A program made the position numbers and the translations under genes. The notes under the pieces are model-generated. The model saw only the letters and a program-made list of their open reading frames with translations. It searched no databases and had not been told where the DNA came from. Of a stretch of 64,000 nucleotides of DNA, positions 36,201 to 47,832 are shown one piece after another. The DNA is from Lyophyllum atratum (Eukaryota > Basidiomycota > Agaricomycetes > Agaricales > Lyophyllaceae): contig JACGCN010000001.1 of the NCBI GenBank assembly GCA_014905825.1, positions 2,914,001 to 2,978,000 of the forward strand, in the 5' to 3' direction. Every line of letters begins with the position of its first letter. Within the stretch, counting starts at the first letter, position 1.

Positions 36201-38143
36201 GTGGGCTCTGCGCAAAAAGAACATCGTCAAAGGTTTCTTAATCCCTTATTAGCCTTGGGCGCATGCTCACAGGCCATGAATTTACTCACAATGCCACACT
36301 TCTCCAATCTGTTGGCCGCAGTGAGGTACCAAAGCGCTGCCCGCCTTCGCGCCGGTTTCCTTGAGCTTAGGAGTGCGGCATGACCTAACAAAAGGGCCGA
36401 AGGCGGTTCTTCTGACTTGAGTGATAATCAGCAACTTGTTTTGTGGTATATCATATGTCCTTCGCAAACATACATTTCCTGCAGCCCAAACAAGCCACCG
36501 TTCCCCCTCTAGAGGATAACTGAGAAAGTCGGAAGTGCCTATCCCAGCTTCCCAGCGCACCGCATATTTGAGCGCCAGCAATTGTTCCTGGGGACGAGGG
36601 TCGAGTGATTGGATATGCAGGCCTGAAAGTGCATTAGATGCGTGAAGTGGTAATGTAGGTGACGGTGATAGTAACAAGGGTAGAACGTCCTGATATTACA
36701 CTTAGGACAAGGGAAAACACATAAATGAAGACAAACACACCGATCCACCCTTTCCATCCTTCCTCAGTGCTTCCCAAACTGTTACAGCTAATTTCAAATC
36801 CCCGAGGATTGTCGCAAATTCTGCCAAGCGGCGCTGCTGTGAAGGGGGCGAGGCAGACGGGCTACCTAATCCTTGGACAGACGAGCTCATGGCTACCCTG
36901 GCAGGGAGTGATGAAACAGAGGATGTCTGATTATGGACCGGAACCGGAGCTGGAGATTGCGAGCCGAAAAGACGTCGAGTGGATGAGAACAAGCGCGACG
37001 GCAGTCGGCGGGTGGAGGAGAACTAGGATGGTGTATCAGCAAAATGTCTTCAAAATAGAACAAGAACTCCTACATTTTCGTTCCATTCCACTACACACTT
37101 CTCCATCCATGGTAGTAGACTCATCACCAAGAACTCCCGCGAGAAACGCGCAGTTTGTTGGATATCCTTTCTGCCATGGATAAAGTATGAAGGCCGCTTG
37201 GATCGGCAGGAAACATCGGGCTAACAGGAGTGGGTACAGGTGGATGAGAGTTGGAAAAGTCCGGAGACGGGGGTGGTGGAAGTCGCGGAATGAGTGCTGG
37301 AACAGGAACGGGAGGTGGTGGGGGCGTAGGGAGGGCCAAAGGGAGGAGATAGCTATGTAGGCCAAATTGCTTCTTCACGGCATTGAAGAGGGCTCCTGCT
37401 CTATTGAGTTCACCTATTAGCACGAGATGCAAAGTCGAATAGTCAATGAACATACTCTTCATTTGATAGCGGCGAGTTTTCAGGATGTATGATCAGTGTA
37501 TAACGAAGGATATTAGGATCCACCCATGAAGGGAATTCTAGGGCCCGAGAGTGCAATGCGGTAATGGCCTGAAGGGGATTGGGTGCCGTTGTCGAAACAG
37601 CCAGGATAACTGAAATCATTGAGTTGAATTTCAAGTACCAGCGGTAGTATCTGGTACCTACCGGCAACAGGGTGGTTCCAAGCTTCTGTCTTGGATGGCA
37701 CATGGTCCCCTTCCGTACAACGTCTAAGTTCATCCCACCAAGGTGTCCTATGGGTATCCTTATCGCTCAATTTTTCCAAATCCTCCGTCCATTTGGCACA
37801 ACGTTTGTTGATACGAGCACCTATCCAGTCTATGGTGCGGACCGCGCGTTGGTCCTCGTCTTCACGACACGCTGTCTCGATTTCGACCAAATCTGAGAAA
37901 CGTAGGGCAAAAGACGTGTGTGGAACAGAAACAAGAGAGGTAGTGCGAGTTGTCACTAAACAAAGGACTTCATGTCGATTGCAAGATTATGGAGTAAACG
38001 AACGCACCTTGTGGTAAAGGTGAGAATGACTGTAGAATGTGGGGTAAAGACGGCAAAGACGCTGAGGTAAGAAGTTCTGTGAGATCTGCGGACGGCAAGA
38101 TACAAATATGCGGGCTCAGCGACGAGGGCAATGGCGGAGGCAT
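33212..38143 (-). CDS. TRS85: TRAPPIII subunit TRS85/TRAPPC8
   Basis: Trs85 directs the TRAPP complex to act on Ypt1/Rab1 in autophagy and early secretion. The start at 38143 gives MPPPLPSSLSPHICILPSADLTELL, typical of the family. Later exons contain TSFALRFSDLVEIE, WWDELRRCTEGDHVP, PNILRYTLIIHPENSPLS, LNRAGALFNAVKKQFGLHSYLLPL, FSREFLVMSLLPWMEKCVVEWNE, RRLAEFATILGDLKLAVTVWEALRKDGKGG, LLGHAALL and ALWYLTAANRLEKCGI, DVAGAVRFFLGLLRGS, WVDLVLQNPLDAEINLSNL, GLKLWFSNAGSRPIKEAWMV and a C-terminal beta-rich half. The last exon ends GPSTEDRSSLVVCDIRSS with TAA at 33212-33214. There are at least ten introns. The overall length (about 1,300 residues) and the order of blocks fit TRAPPC8. Some exon borders in the 33500-34300 part are not resolved. 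Confidence 0.87.
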
Positions 38144-38308
38144 TCTAGTCGAGAAACATGCACGTGATTATATATTTATATCGTATATAGTATTTCGATC
38201 ACAAAGCCACATTCTCACGGTTACAAATGCAATTCTACATACTTCAGGAATTATTATGATACAACCTGAACTGAGTCAGTAATGAGTAGTACTGTGTAGT
38301 AAGCGGAG

Positions 38309-39062
38309 TCAGAAGTCTCCTCCTCCTCCCCCATCGCCACCGTCAGTCGAAGTCCGCCGCCACCGCCATCATAGCCGCCTCCACCTCCATCCCCATCCAT
38401 CATGTCGCCCAGTAACAGTCCGCCGGCAAGGCCACCCAGCAAAGGCAAACCCATGCCTCCCATTCCACCACGTCGACCTCCGCCCATTCCGCTCATACCG
38501 CCCATACCGCCCATTCCACCCATTCCCATCCCCTGTGGCTGGCCGTACCCATACTGAGGCTGACCGTACATCTGCTGTGTGCCTCCAAATTGTGGAGCGT
38601 ATGCCGCTTGCGCCATCCGCTGCCGGTAGCGCTGTTCCTGGAGCTAGAAGGATGTTTATAAAACCGCGGAAATGCTATGAAGGCAGGATATACCATGGCA
38701 GCCCTCCTCTTCTCCTCTTCTCGTTCTTCTCTGGTGCCAATGGCCTTGTCTTTGATTTTTCCTAGGAACCCTCGCTTTGGAGATCCTGTGGAGGGTGATT
38801 GGGGGATTGGCGTGGATGGCGGTGAGTATTTCGAGCCGGTCTTCTCTCGTGTATCGGGGTGTTCGCTCAGATATTGCTCGTCTTCATATGGGTGGACCCA
38901 GATGGAGCGTGGTGGATTTGCTTTAGTGTCGACCTAGAGGGGAAGGTCAAAGACTGAAATGGCAAAGAATGGTAGAGTGCAGACATAGAATGGGTGGCCT
39001 GATTCTTGGTGGAATTGCCTGACCCAGCCATAAGGAAGAGGTGGTTCTGGAGTAGCTGACAT
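38309..39062 (-). CDS. WW-domain protein with Gly/Met-rich tail
   Basis: The start at 39062 gives MSATPEPPLPYGWVRQF and, across an intron, HPFYVDTKANPPRSIWVHP, a single WW domain at about residues 9-40 with both tryptophans and the Y-x-D core present. WW domains bind proline-rich partners. Next come a charged linker (PPSTPIPQSPSTGSPKRGFLGKI), a helical segment with REEREEEKRAAM, then a tail of Tyr/Gln/Gly (YGQPQYGYGQPQG), a GMGG repeat and LPLLGGLAGGLLLGDMM. The natural end is probably GDGGGGGDF at 38309-38311, which needs a one-base change at about 38350; without it a less Gly-rich frame runs on to 38254. The GLL..GLLLGDMM patch with Gly-rich flanks is common in fungal WW/shadow-of-prion type proteins of unknown role. 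Confidence 0.78.
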
Positions 39063-39150
39063 GGTTGTTTGAAGCTGAATGTATGGAGGCGCAATACGTC
39101 ATACCCATTAATTTAGAGATCGGTGGCGGTGCGTATACTAATACAGGCCG

Positions 39151-40049
39151 TTATGCCGTTGCGAGTAAATCCCGAATTACTTCGTCGATCTTCTTCACCT
39201 TTTCGTCCGTCGGCATCTGCAGCCGGCTGTAGTCAGAACACACCCAGCCCATACCAGTGCACGTACTTTGAAGAAATGATGCATTCGTCGCTTCCGTTCT
39301 TCGTCGGCGGCCTCCTGCCTTGCAACGTCCTCCACAAATTCATATGCATTGCTTTGATTGTGCTGACGTCCCTTACGACCCGAACCTTTTGCCTCGATAG
39401 TCCCCTGTCTTCTCTTCTCCCCAGAACTCTCTATTCTCCCCATCGAGCCGTTCCCGACACCCCATTCACCGCTATTCACCGCACCCCATCCGTCATCCGG
39501 GGCTTCAGCCGCCCATCCATTCCCCCACTTAACAGGATCATTAGCCCAAGCATTTGCTCCAACCCACGAGTCTGACGCCTCCTGCAGCGTCTCCAGAAAC
39601 TGCTCCAGCCGCAGCACCTCACCCCTTTCCGCCGCCTCCACTCCTCGGATCCAAAACTGCACCATATCCTGCACCAAATCCACATGCGCTCTACTCTCCC
39701 TCATTTTAACCTCCTCCGCGGTCAAAGCCCGGTCGTGCTTCAGAGGTGCAGTCCAGTCTGTGGGATCCGGAGTGTTCCCCCACATTTGCAGTTCTGCTGC
39801 CGTGACATTTTGTCCATGCTCTGCAGAATGCCGCTCATGGTGTTGGGCCGCTCGGAGCGTCATGTAGTCAACATGCTTGCTGCTAGGCTTTGTACATATG
39901 TTGCAGAACCACTCATCCAGACTCCCACTCTGAGTGAAATCTGTCTACTCGTTAGTAAGATGCAAACAGGGCATCGATGATTGTGAATCGGCCATACGTT
40001 CCGGGTTTGCGAACTTTTCGCGCGTGGAGGAGCTCGAGGATAACGACAT
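39151..40049 (-). CDS. Zinc-finger-containing protein of unknown function
   Basis: The start at 40049 gives MSLSSSSSTREKFANPE; an intron (about 39968-40017) joins it to HFTQSGSLDEWFCNICTK, where C-x2-C is followed by HVDYMTLRAAQHHERH. This looks like a U1-type or matrin-type C2H2 finger, which binds RNA or DNA. The middle is rich in acidic and tryptophan-containing segments (WGNTPDPTDWTAPLK, WVGANAWANDPVKWGNGWA), with a helical stretch VDLVQDMVQFWIRGVEAAERGEVLRL. The C terminus has NAYEFVEDVARQEAADEERKRRMHHFFK, then an intron and MPTDEKVKKIDEVIRDLLATA, a short helix. All splice borders keep the frame. No named family comes to mind. It is transcribed in the same direction as the WW gene 89 bp away. 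Confidence 0.75.
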
Positions 40050-40458
40050 GGTGTGCAAGCGAACTTCGGATAGGGGATATCTGATCTTCAATCCGATGCA
40101 AGGGGGTCTGCCCAGGCTCTCTATAAAAAGGAATGGCAAGAGCTGTACGTCGGACTTGACCGCGGTAAAGGTAAAGGGGCTAGTGAATTTCGAAGCACGC
40201 CTAATTAGGTGTGACGATGGATTCGGACATGCTCAGTAGAGCACGTTGTAGGCCAACACCGACCCCGATATACCAGACACTCGGTATGATACTGGAGCGG
40301 TTCTGCAAATTGCAGGTCAGTCTACTGGCTCCCCACCTCGAAAAATACATCATAACAACACGCAGGGTATGGTCTCGTCTACAGATACCTATCCAACTCT
40401 CCGATATATATCTAACATAACTTAGTCCCAAAATATCTAGTATAACATAGTCCGAAAA
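40050..40458. other. Intergenic between zinc-finger gene start and LCCL gene stop
   Basis: 409 bp without a supported gene. It holds the promoter of the minus-strand zinc-finger gene and the 3' end of the LCCL gene. A short imperfect direct repeat around TATCTAACATAACTTAGTCC / TATCTAGTATAACATAGTCC (about 40406-40454) is the only structure I noticed. Confidence 0.45.
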
Positions 40459-42574
40459 TTATGAAGGTCCGGCTGCGGGATCCACCCACGTCCCATTTGG
40501 CCACAGCACAGCAGGCATGGTGAAGTCACCTGCGTCTGCACCCAACGTAAACTGATCGAATACAAGTCAGCTAAAACTTTGGCAAGTCAATCACCGCTTA
40601 CCGCTAGCCTGAAGAAGTGGGGGATAGTGTGGTCGAACGCGGCAAGGGAGAAATTGGTAGCAGTCCCGACGTATCTCTCTACATCATCCACTAGGAGAGA
40701 AAATCCGTCCCAGGTGCCACTGAGGCCATCCCAGCCGATTGTCTGGTTCACAAATGCGATCGAGGCATTAAAATTGGTCGAGTTGGTTAGGAACGATGGC
40801 AAAAGAGACCCTTGCGGACCATCCTGTTGGAGCTGGGGACAACAATAAGTTTATCGTGAGATTTCTTTCGGGAGAGTGGCATGTACCTCGCTCGCTGTTT
40901 GTAAAATTGAATCAAACCCAAACGCCGCTGCGCCGTTCAAGAACATCCCAAGCAGAAAGCCCTGATATATCGCTGATAACCTTGTGGGAAACGCAGTTCC
41001 GGGAATCAGCACCATTGCTAGGATGTAATGGTGAAGTCGTAGCTGCAGGCCAGGAAGCTGTGATAGGACCAAAGTGACCAGTCCTCCGAGGATATACCAT
41101 TTCAAGTATTGTGGGAGCCAGCCAGTCTTCCGAATAACGCGAATTTGGTTGACGACTATAACTGCAATGATAACAATGATGATCACAAGTGCTGCGATAG
41201 CACCGGATCGTTTTGACAGGTCCGAGGCTGTTAGACGGCTGATTGGGATATTGTCCGTGGTGAGGTTGGTTAGGACCCCAGCCCAATAGGGCGCAAGGTA
41301 CCAGACAGCCGCCTCCAGGGGTGCTTTGGAGAAAGCCGGCATAACAAAACGGAAAGCCAGCCGCCAGAAAGCGTAAGCGATAAAGAGTGTTGGGAGAAAG
41401 TCCCCGAATGCAGTGCTAAGAGGTGGCGGTGATGACCGGGGTTGGGAAAAAAGAGAGACATGCCAGTATCCAATACATACAAGACACCAGTACAGAACAA
41501 TAGGTTTGGGTCGAAGGATGACGAAGAGAATCCAGGTGATAATGATATTAAAGGCGAGAGCGCCATTGCGATTGTCTTCGCAGTGTGTGAGGGAGGTGGT
41601 ATCATGGAATCTGAACGATAGGGGGAAGATTGTTGGAAAGCCGATAGATTCTAGTCCATTGCCGGACGTAGGGAGAAAGTTGCTGAAGTTTCCAATAAGT
41701 TCGAGCGATGCACAGCCGCCTTTAGTGTTGCTAATTAGTCCTCTATAGGAGATAATGATCAATGATGTCGAAAGTCATAATGAGACATAGCATTCACGCT
41801 TGATTGGCAGCGGCACAGATGAAAGTGTCCCCTCTGTATGTCTGCTGTGCGTCGCCTCCACCAACGATAAGAGGTTTGAAGACTACTTGCTCATTCCAAT
41901 AGTCCTAGGATTTTGTAGAATGACACTGTCGCATTGCGCGGGACACCGGAAGTCGAAAGTTGAATTGGAGAATGGTGAGCAAAGTTCGCCGTTCAAACCG
42001 CAAGTTGTTGTTCGAAGCCCAAGTAAGCTGAAGTGCAGCCAATGAAAGAAGAGGCTGGGGTGCGAAATGACTGTGCGCGAGAGAAGAAAGCAAATCCTAT
42101 GATATAGGCTGCTCCAAGGACTAGGAGCACCCAGGGATTTGTCAACGGCCGGGTCAACCGAAGCATGACTGTTTCCAGGGGAGCTGTAGGTGTAGTCCAC
42201 GTACATTCCAATCAATATCCAAGAACGGAGTAGGCTCTAGGGAGTAAGTATGAGGCGCATTTCTAATGTCACAAGCCCTGAGACAGACCTGCTAGATCAA
42301 CCTTCGGTCGCGGACCTCTCAAGTAGGTGATGATGCGCATAACCCTCAGAGATAATCTCGGGTGCTTTGAGGAAATTTCCTTGCGAAGGCGAGCTCCCTT
42401 TGATTCGCGAGGTGGGTGCGGCGCCGGCGTCGCAGCTTCAAGCTGAGACTCGGATTCACTAGCGAATTCCAGGAGCTGGAAGCTCCTGCCTTCCGATTTC
42501 CCGTCTTCTAGAAAAGGAGACGTATCAATCCGGTGCGATAAACCAGAGCTCGTGCTGGCGCTGGTCGCAGCCAT
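40459..42574 (-). CDS. LCCL-domain multispanning membrane protein
   Basis: Fungal LCCL proteins are membrane proteins of unknown function with an extracytoplasmic Cys-rich LCCL domain. The start at 42574 gives a Ser-rich cytosolic region, then RVMRIITYLRGPRP and PTPFLDIDWNV. A membrane segment (NPWVLLVLGAAYIIGFAFF) leads to the LCCL domain, readable as CGLNGELC, CPAQCDSVILQNPRTIG and GGDAQQTYRGDTFICAAA with the closing GGCASLELIGNFSNF. About five further hydrophobic helices follow (41500-40950), including LVIIIVIIAVIVV. The C terminus has Asn-linked sites and ends NGTWVDPAAGPS at 40459. In the LCCL part, three one-base changes are needed (about 42010, 42022 and 41895). Domain content and topology are clear; the biochemical role is not known. 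Confidence 0.83.
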
Positions 42575-42782
42575 GCTTGATCGTCGTTGACGGTTGGACG
42601 TCGAAAAGTTGGCCGGTGCGTACGGCTGTGGCTCATGTGACTTGGGAAGGCAACGATCTATTTTCGAAATAGATAATCAGATAAGATTGCATACAATACG
42701 AAGTAGTACAACAGGCGGCCTTGGGAAGTAGAACGCGTTGTGCTAAGATTTACTACTACTAAACATAATTCACTTCATCCAT

Positions 42783-43569
42783 TCAAGACGCAACGCCAAC
42801 TACAAGGATAGCTGAGAAGGTGGCTGAAAGCACTTCAATGGCAGCACTCACGGTAGTCATAGACCAAACGGCACTCAATGTCTTCCCCACCTGGACCTGT
42901 GAATTTCACATGTCTTGTGTACCTTCTCTCTCCATCAATAATCTCCAGCCCCCACGTCTGAGTGAAAATGGTCAGGAGGAGGATCTTTCGATAGCAACAA
43001 AACACACCTGATTCGCGATCCATGTCGTTCCACTCTTCGGGGTATTGCTCTCCACGTAGGACTGGATCACGCCATGTTCAAATGTGTCCTCGGTCCAATT
43101 CTTCTTCAAGAACTCATCCTCGAGTATATCGACTTTCGTCCTCCTGGATTTTCCAATTACAGCCCCGAACAAATGGTCCTCGTTTTCCCTTTCTGTCCAA
43201 GTCAAGGTGCGCCGCTCGCTTGTACCCGGGATCCCGCCTGTCAAGGTTCTTGAAAACCCTCAGTAAACACGCGACTCATCTTAAGATGCGCATGGCAATA
43301 AACATACTGATCAATGTCGACATGCTCCGCGCCCGCTTCGTCCTTGAAGTGCTTGATGTTCAGGGTGACAGTGCCATAGCCGATGGCCTTTCGCTTCAAC
43401 CAAGCGACGCCTTGCAGACGAAGAATCTCGTCGGTAGATTGATCGCTCAGAGTCTTATTCTAGTAACCGCAGTCAGATATCAACACCTTTTGAGTTCAGC
43501 GTGATTGCAACAAACCATAACATATTTCCCGGTAATGTCGAGGATGGTCAGTGTTTCAGGCGTGGCCAT
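42783..43569 (-). CDS. Conserved fungal lipocalin-like protein, function unknown
   Basis: A small protein of about 200 residues found widely in fungi without a known role. The start at 43569 gives MATPETLTILDITGKYVM. After introns it continues NKTLSDQSTDEILRLQGVAW, VTLNIKHFKDEAGAEHVDIDQTLTGGIPGTSERR, GAVIGKSRRTKVDILEDEFLKKNW, SYVESNTPKSG, WGLEIIDGERRYTRHVKF and ECRLVYDYLGVAS. A last 52-bp intron (42800-42851) is needed to give the family ending VYDYLG; the unspliced reading stops a few codons later at a different residue set. The alternating beta pattern and the opening GKYVMNKTLSD suggest a lipocalin-type barrel that could hold a small hydrophobic ligand; that is inference from shape, not a demonstrated activity. 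Confidence 0.75.
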
Positions 43570-43878
43570 CGTGAATTAGGCCGTGAAGGAAAGCTGGGCA
43601 CGCCGCGTATTAGGCTATAGAGTATTGCGTGACATACGCCCTTCATATAGGGTCTGTAGAATAATCACATGCCGAAAACCAATCATGGAGACCTGATCAG
43701 CAGGCCTCATCCCAGGAAAATCACCATGGTCCAGCGTAGATAACAGCCTAAGTATATACATCCCGCAAACCCGTAGAAATCAGATGCCAGTACAGTCCTG
43801 TACGGTGACGCGTTGACGCCCCATCTCATGTGGCAAATCAATGATTGAGATTCGATTGCTTGGCGAGTCGCGAGTCGT
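43570..43878. other. Intergenic between two conserved fungal unknown genes
   Basis: 309 bp upstream of the lipocalin-like gene and downstream of the next minus-strand gene. I see no gene or clear motif here. Confidence 0.45.
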
Positions 43879-44534
43879 TCATTTCCCCGAAGACGGTGAG
43901 AACAACGTCATCACCTTCCATGCTGCATCTTTACCCCTCTCCCATGCCTGGGGTCCCTTTTGCTTCGTCGCCCCCAAACTCAATCATAATCCCATCCTTT
44001 GACCACTCACACCATATCCCAATAGAGCCAGAAGATGGCCCTGCGCCTCCGCCCTTGCGATCGGGCTCGCCGAGGCACTGCACAAAGTCCTTCCCATGTA
44101 GTCTGCGCTGTAATTTCGAGCTGTGGTGGTCGATCCACCACCTTATCGTCCTTGTCCTTTACTTCCCCCAAAACATCGAGGATGATGGGGAACACAGGAA
44201 ACGATGAAAACGCGAGCTCTGCGGCACGGGAGGATGTTCCTTTGGACCTCGGGTCGGACGATGCAGGCTTCGGGATATTGTAGACATCAATGCTGTCCAA
44301 GACCAGCTGATCATTGTTCAATTCTGATGATGCAAGGCCAGTCTTTGGCTTATATCCCGGAAGTGGAGTGAAGAGAAGACTTAGGCCAAGTGCATAGTAG
44401 TTCATATAAACAGCGTCTGGGTAGGATTTAACCTCGGGGTTGGTTGCGTTTGGAGTGACAATGTGGTCTGCGATGGAGGCGATGTAAATAAACAGTTCCT
44501 CTGAGGATGGATGGAGTCCGAGTAGACTTCTCAT
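43879..44534 (-). CDS. Conserved fungal protein of unknown function, two frame breaks
   Basis: The start at 44534 gives MRSLLGLHPSSEELFIYIASI, then SYPDAVYMNYYALGLSLLFTPLPGYKPKTG, LVLDSIDVYNIPKP and a Ser-rich link. The second half, after a one-base change at about 44090-44100, reads KDFVQCLGEPDRKGGGAGPSSGSIGIW and CEWSKDGIMIEFGG. A further change at a TTTT run (plus strand 43958-43961) restores PQAWERGKDAAWKVMTLF and a stop at 43879-43881. The EPDRKGGG..GPSSGSIGIW block is characteristic of a fungal family I know only as conserved hypothetical; the pattern of short beta segments and the MNYYALGLSLLF motif are similar to a small single-domain intracellular protein. No exon structure is required. 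Confidence 0.75.
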
Positions 44535-44630
44535 GATGGTGAAGGAGAGGCTTGGAACATATCACGTGGTCGAGAAGCCGCACCGCGACGGGGCGTTCAC
44601 ATCTTTAACTCTCTCGGATGGTCCATCGCG

Positions 44631-45917
44631 ATGGACAACACGCATACCTCGACTGCACAAGAGAACGAACTCGTTGCTGATAACCGGGATGCACTCCCTC
44701 CGTTGTCGACTGTTCTTTCCGCTCCCCTCCGTCTCCTTCTCGTAGTCGCCTCCACCACCTTGTCTTTTCTTCGCCCATACGCCCCGCAAATAATCCCTGT
44801 ACTCATCTGTGTTTTTATTATACCTCTCGTCGTGTTTCTATCCGTGTCTGCCGGCTTTATTGTCTGGAAAAATGTTGCAGTTGGCTGGGAATCCCCACTC
44901 CATCTACAGTTTGGGTAATGTTCCTCAGAGGTCGTTGCTCTTTCCCTTACTCACCTGCTCAATGTCGTTTAGCGATGGTGCACCTCCCTACGCCCTAGCC
45001 CATCTCCCACCGCTAGTAGCTCAGCAACGCTACGACCTTGCTGTTCACCTTACCCTTCCTGCTATTGAATCTAATTTTGCTCTCGGAAATTTCATGACGA
45101 CTGTTGACCTTAAGTACAATTTCCAACAAGACCTTGATCACCGTTCGTCGTCCTGTAAGTCGGCTTTTATCGTCTGATTCGGTCTATCGCTCATGTTGAA
45201 TCTAGGCTATCGCCTTCCCTCCTCGAGCTTCTTTCTTGCATCGGAAACCCACTACTATTAGCCTTACTGTGCCAATGTTGGCATCGTTCCTTCCAGGCTC
45301 CTCTAAGATGGTCGCATACGTTGAAATTGGGCGTCGTGACGGATGGAAAAGTCTGGGACACGGCGAAGGGAAAGAGATAAGTGTTATCGCAGCCTCGGTT
45401 CGAGGTTCTGTTGTTCACCATGGCATTCGGTAAAGTGAATATCTGCTACTAGCACTTGACTTGCTAATGGATTTTCAGAGGTCTTGTTGCGCGCTTCCCA
45501 TTGACATTCGCCCTAATATCTGCAACTGCCTTCCTTGTCGTCACATCTGTCATCCTAGCCGCATGCATCCTCCCTACCATAGCGCGGCGTTCGTCTAAGA
45601 GTAGAGCCGACAGCCCCTTGGTCGAACAAATGATTAAGGGACGATCCATATCACCACCGAGTTCGTCAAGTTCAGATAGCAATGAGAGTCCCCTTCCCAG
45701 GAGACGTAGGGCCAGACTAAGCAGAAGCAGAAGTGGAAAATCTGTCAGTCGTCGGCTTCCATATCTAGTCCTCATTTTCCTGACTGTCTTTCTCCCTATG
45801 CAGAGAGTTAAAGCGGAAGCTCCAATGACCACCATGCCGCCCGCAAATGTGAAACCAGATCCACTCCGCCAGCGTGCGTCGAGAGCCTCTGACCGACTGT
45901 CCGATTCAGACTCTTGA
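44631..45917 (+). CDS. SEI1: Seipin (ER lipid-droplet assembly protein)
   Basis: Seipin forms an ER ring at lipid-droplet budding sites and controls droplet size. The start at 44631 gives a short cytosolic part, a first membrane helix (about IIPVLICVFIIPLVVFLSV), then the luminal domain with LPPLVAQQRYDLAVHLTLPAIESNFALGNFMTTVDL, ITVRRPAIAFPPRASFLHRKPTT, LTVPMLASFLPG and YVEIGRRDGWKSL, which match the conserved beta-sandwich core. The second membrane helix (ALISATAFLVVTSVILAACIL) precedes a Ser/Arg-rich cytosolic tail with an SRSRS motif. Introns lie at about 44916-44973, 45155-45205 and 45432-45478. The stretch FQQ..TLITVRRP needs one base change at about 45127-45133. The two-helix topology and size (about 380 residues) are normal. 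It is divergent from the preceding gene, 96 bp apart. Confidence 0.88.
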
Positions 45918-46756
45918 TAGTGTACCCAGCCGCTTGGCCTGCTCACTGCGAGCTACATAAGGTCCTCCACTTGTAATATGTTATTTTGCCTCTAATCTTT
46001 GCGGGCTATTGAACATCACGTAGATTCTTAGATATTACCACCTGCCGAATTCAGACTTCTTCTTAGCACCATCACCTACATTTTTAGGTTGATTCTTTCT
46101 GCACAGTGTTGAGACTCTGCAGGATCTCCTGTGGAGTTCGAGAGACTTGGAAAGCTAACACGGCCGCGTCTTTCCAACTGCGTCTGGTAACCTGGAGTAA
46201 ATTGGTTCCATCGAAGATTTAGCCGTGCCAGAGCATCTAATACAGGCTTACTCCGCGATGAAGGCTGCGCTTCACTGTCTCAGTCGATACCTTGACGTGG
46301 GGCTGAGATGGAAAGGAATAGTTTCCAACAATATTACTTGCGGACTTCCGGAAAGCAAAGGGTGGGGACCTTCTCCATTATTCTTGGGAGTTTCTTGACC
46401 ACATTATTATTGGCTGCTCGTATGCTGGCGACTTCTGGTGATCCCTGCTTCGCATTGGCACCGGCACAGAGTTCCGGAAGGTCTGAAGATATAGAGGGAA
46501 CAGGGCCCTGTTTAAGAAAGTCCTCTTATATAAACAGGTCGACTATCATCTGCTATACTTAAGGTCAGCTATCGCAGACTAGCACCATTACCTAGATGGT
46601 GGTGTCTCTCAAGCGACAGGCCATGAAGCAATCATCCAAGCTTCGGGTATGATTTTCTTGTGGATTGGTATACGTGTATGTGGTCGTGCTACAACACTGG
46701 AAAGTCTTCGTTAATAGTGAGATGGCAGCGGCTGTCCAGTATCGAGAATACCGACA
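45918..46756. other. Longest gene-free gap, between two convergent genes
   Basis: 839 bp between the 3' ends of seipin and the SH3BGR-like gene. The short open frames here show no family features and no codon bias I can recognise. No tRNA-like cloverleaf or repeat is obvious. It must contain both polyadenylation regions. Confidence 0.5.
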
Positions 46757-47728
46757 TCAACTCGCTGTCTCCGAGTCTCCAGTAGTAGCGGGCTTAGCAT
46801 CAGGTTCGTCGCTGACGGCTTGATTGGAACTAGTTTCAGCAGGCGCTTCTTGTTCCTTTACGACCTGCTGTGTAGCATCATCTTCCTGCGCCTTCGACGA
46901 GCCGCTCAAGTTGCTCAACCCCTTGACCAAATCTCCAGCCTCATCTCCATCAAGTCCCAGTTCCGCGACCAGTTTCCTGAGTTCTTCATCTGTGACAGTT
47001 GACACCTTGCAGGCCGTACCCTTCAAGTTCCGTACCGACGTCAAACTCCCCTTCCCGCTTGTTAACTGGTATACTTTTCCCTTTAAGCGGAGACTCGTGC
47101 GGTCGGGCCATGATCTTCTTCTTGAGGTGGTCTGGTGTCATCTGCAGTGGAGTGACTGCGCCTGGAACACCGATTGGTTGTGCTGGAATTACAGGCTGGT
47201 CCTCATCGGCTTTCCAGGTCTCATTAAGGCGTAAGAAGGCGTCCAGTTCCCCGTATTCGACTGCGTCTTCACTAGTCTCTCGTTCACGTAGATGAATGCT
47301 TCGAGATTCACGTCCACTCACAACTCAGAGAATGACTGTTCCTCATAAATCATTGAAAAATATACCGCTTTATTGAAAGTTAGGTACTCACGCCAGGGAA
47401 CTGACCACCGATAAGGATCCCTGGAAGCTGCTGTTTGTCTGCAATTCTCGCGGTGTGAACAACACTAGGAAGGAGCTGAGATTCATGAGAGTCACCTAGT
47501 GGGGCCTTCCTCTTCCACAGCCGTTTGGCAGATTCATCGGAAGCAAGATCATACGACGTAAAGGGAATTTTCTTGACTTGAAGAATGCGCAACAGATATT
47601 CTAGGAGATGTTTTTCAGCATCCAGATGATGTTTTTATTCTTTCCCATCGATCCTCACCTTGACGTTGTCTCAGAGCTGGCTGAGAAGCTATGGTGGTCA
47701 AAAATATGGAGATCGGAGGAGACGGCAT
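46757..47728 (-). CDS. SH3BGR-family thioredoxin-fold protein
   Basis: The first exon (47728 down) gives MPSPPISIFLTTIASQPALRQRQ; an intron from about 47663 to 47605 joins it to EYLLRILQVKKIPFTSYDLASDESAKRLWKRKAP, then KQQLPGILIGGQFPGV and, after an intron, VEYGELDAFLRLNETW. This is the glutaredoxin-like SH3BGR fold, which lacks the redox CxxC, so a binding role is more likely than catalysis. The C-terminal part has QMTPDHLKKKI, EGYGLQGVKVSTVTDEELRKLVAELGLDGDEAGDLVKGLSNL and an acidic tail ending TTGDSETAS. The conserved ILQVKKIPFTSYDLA and LPGILI strands support the assignment. It shares a promoter interval with the phosphatase gene 104 bp away. Confidence 0.82.
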
Positions 47729-47832
47729 GCTTAATTCCTTCAATTCGAGTTCAACGCTCCGTCAGAGTTGAGGTGATTGGACCATTGGACGGATTTCATC
47801 ATACACGTGCCACTCCTCTGTTTTCGACAGCC

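Noticed and set aside
46308..46562. Plus-strand frame of 84 codons with a hydrophobic stretch in the seipin/SH3BGR gap
   Set aside because: No recognisable domain, no good start context, and no conserved motif; short frames of this length are expected by chance.
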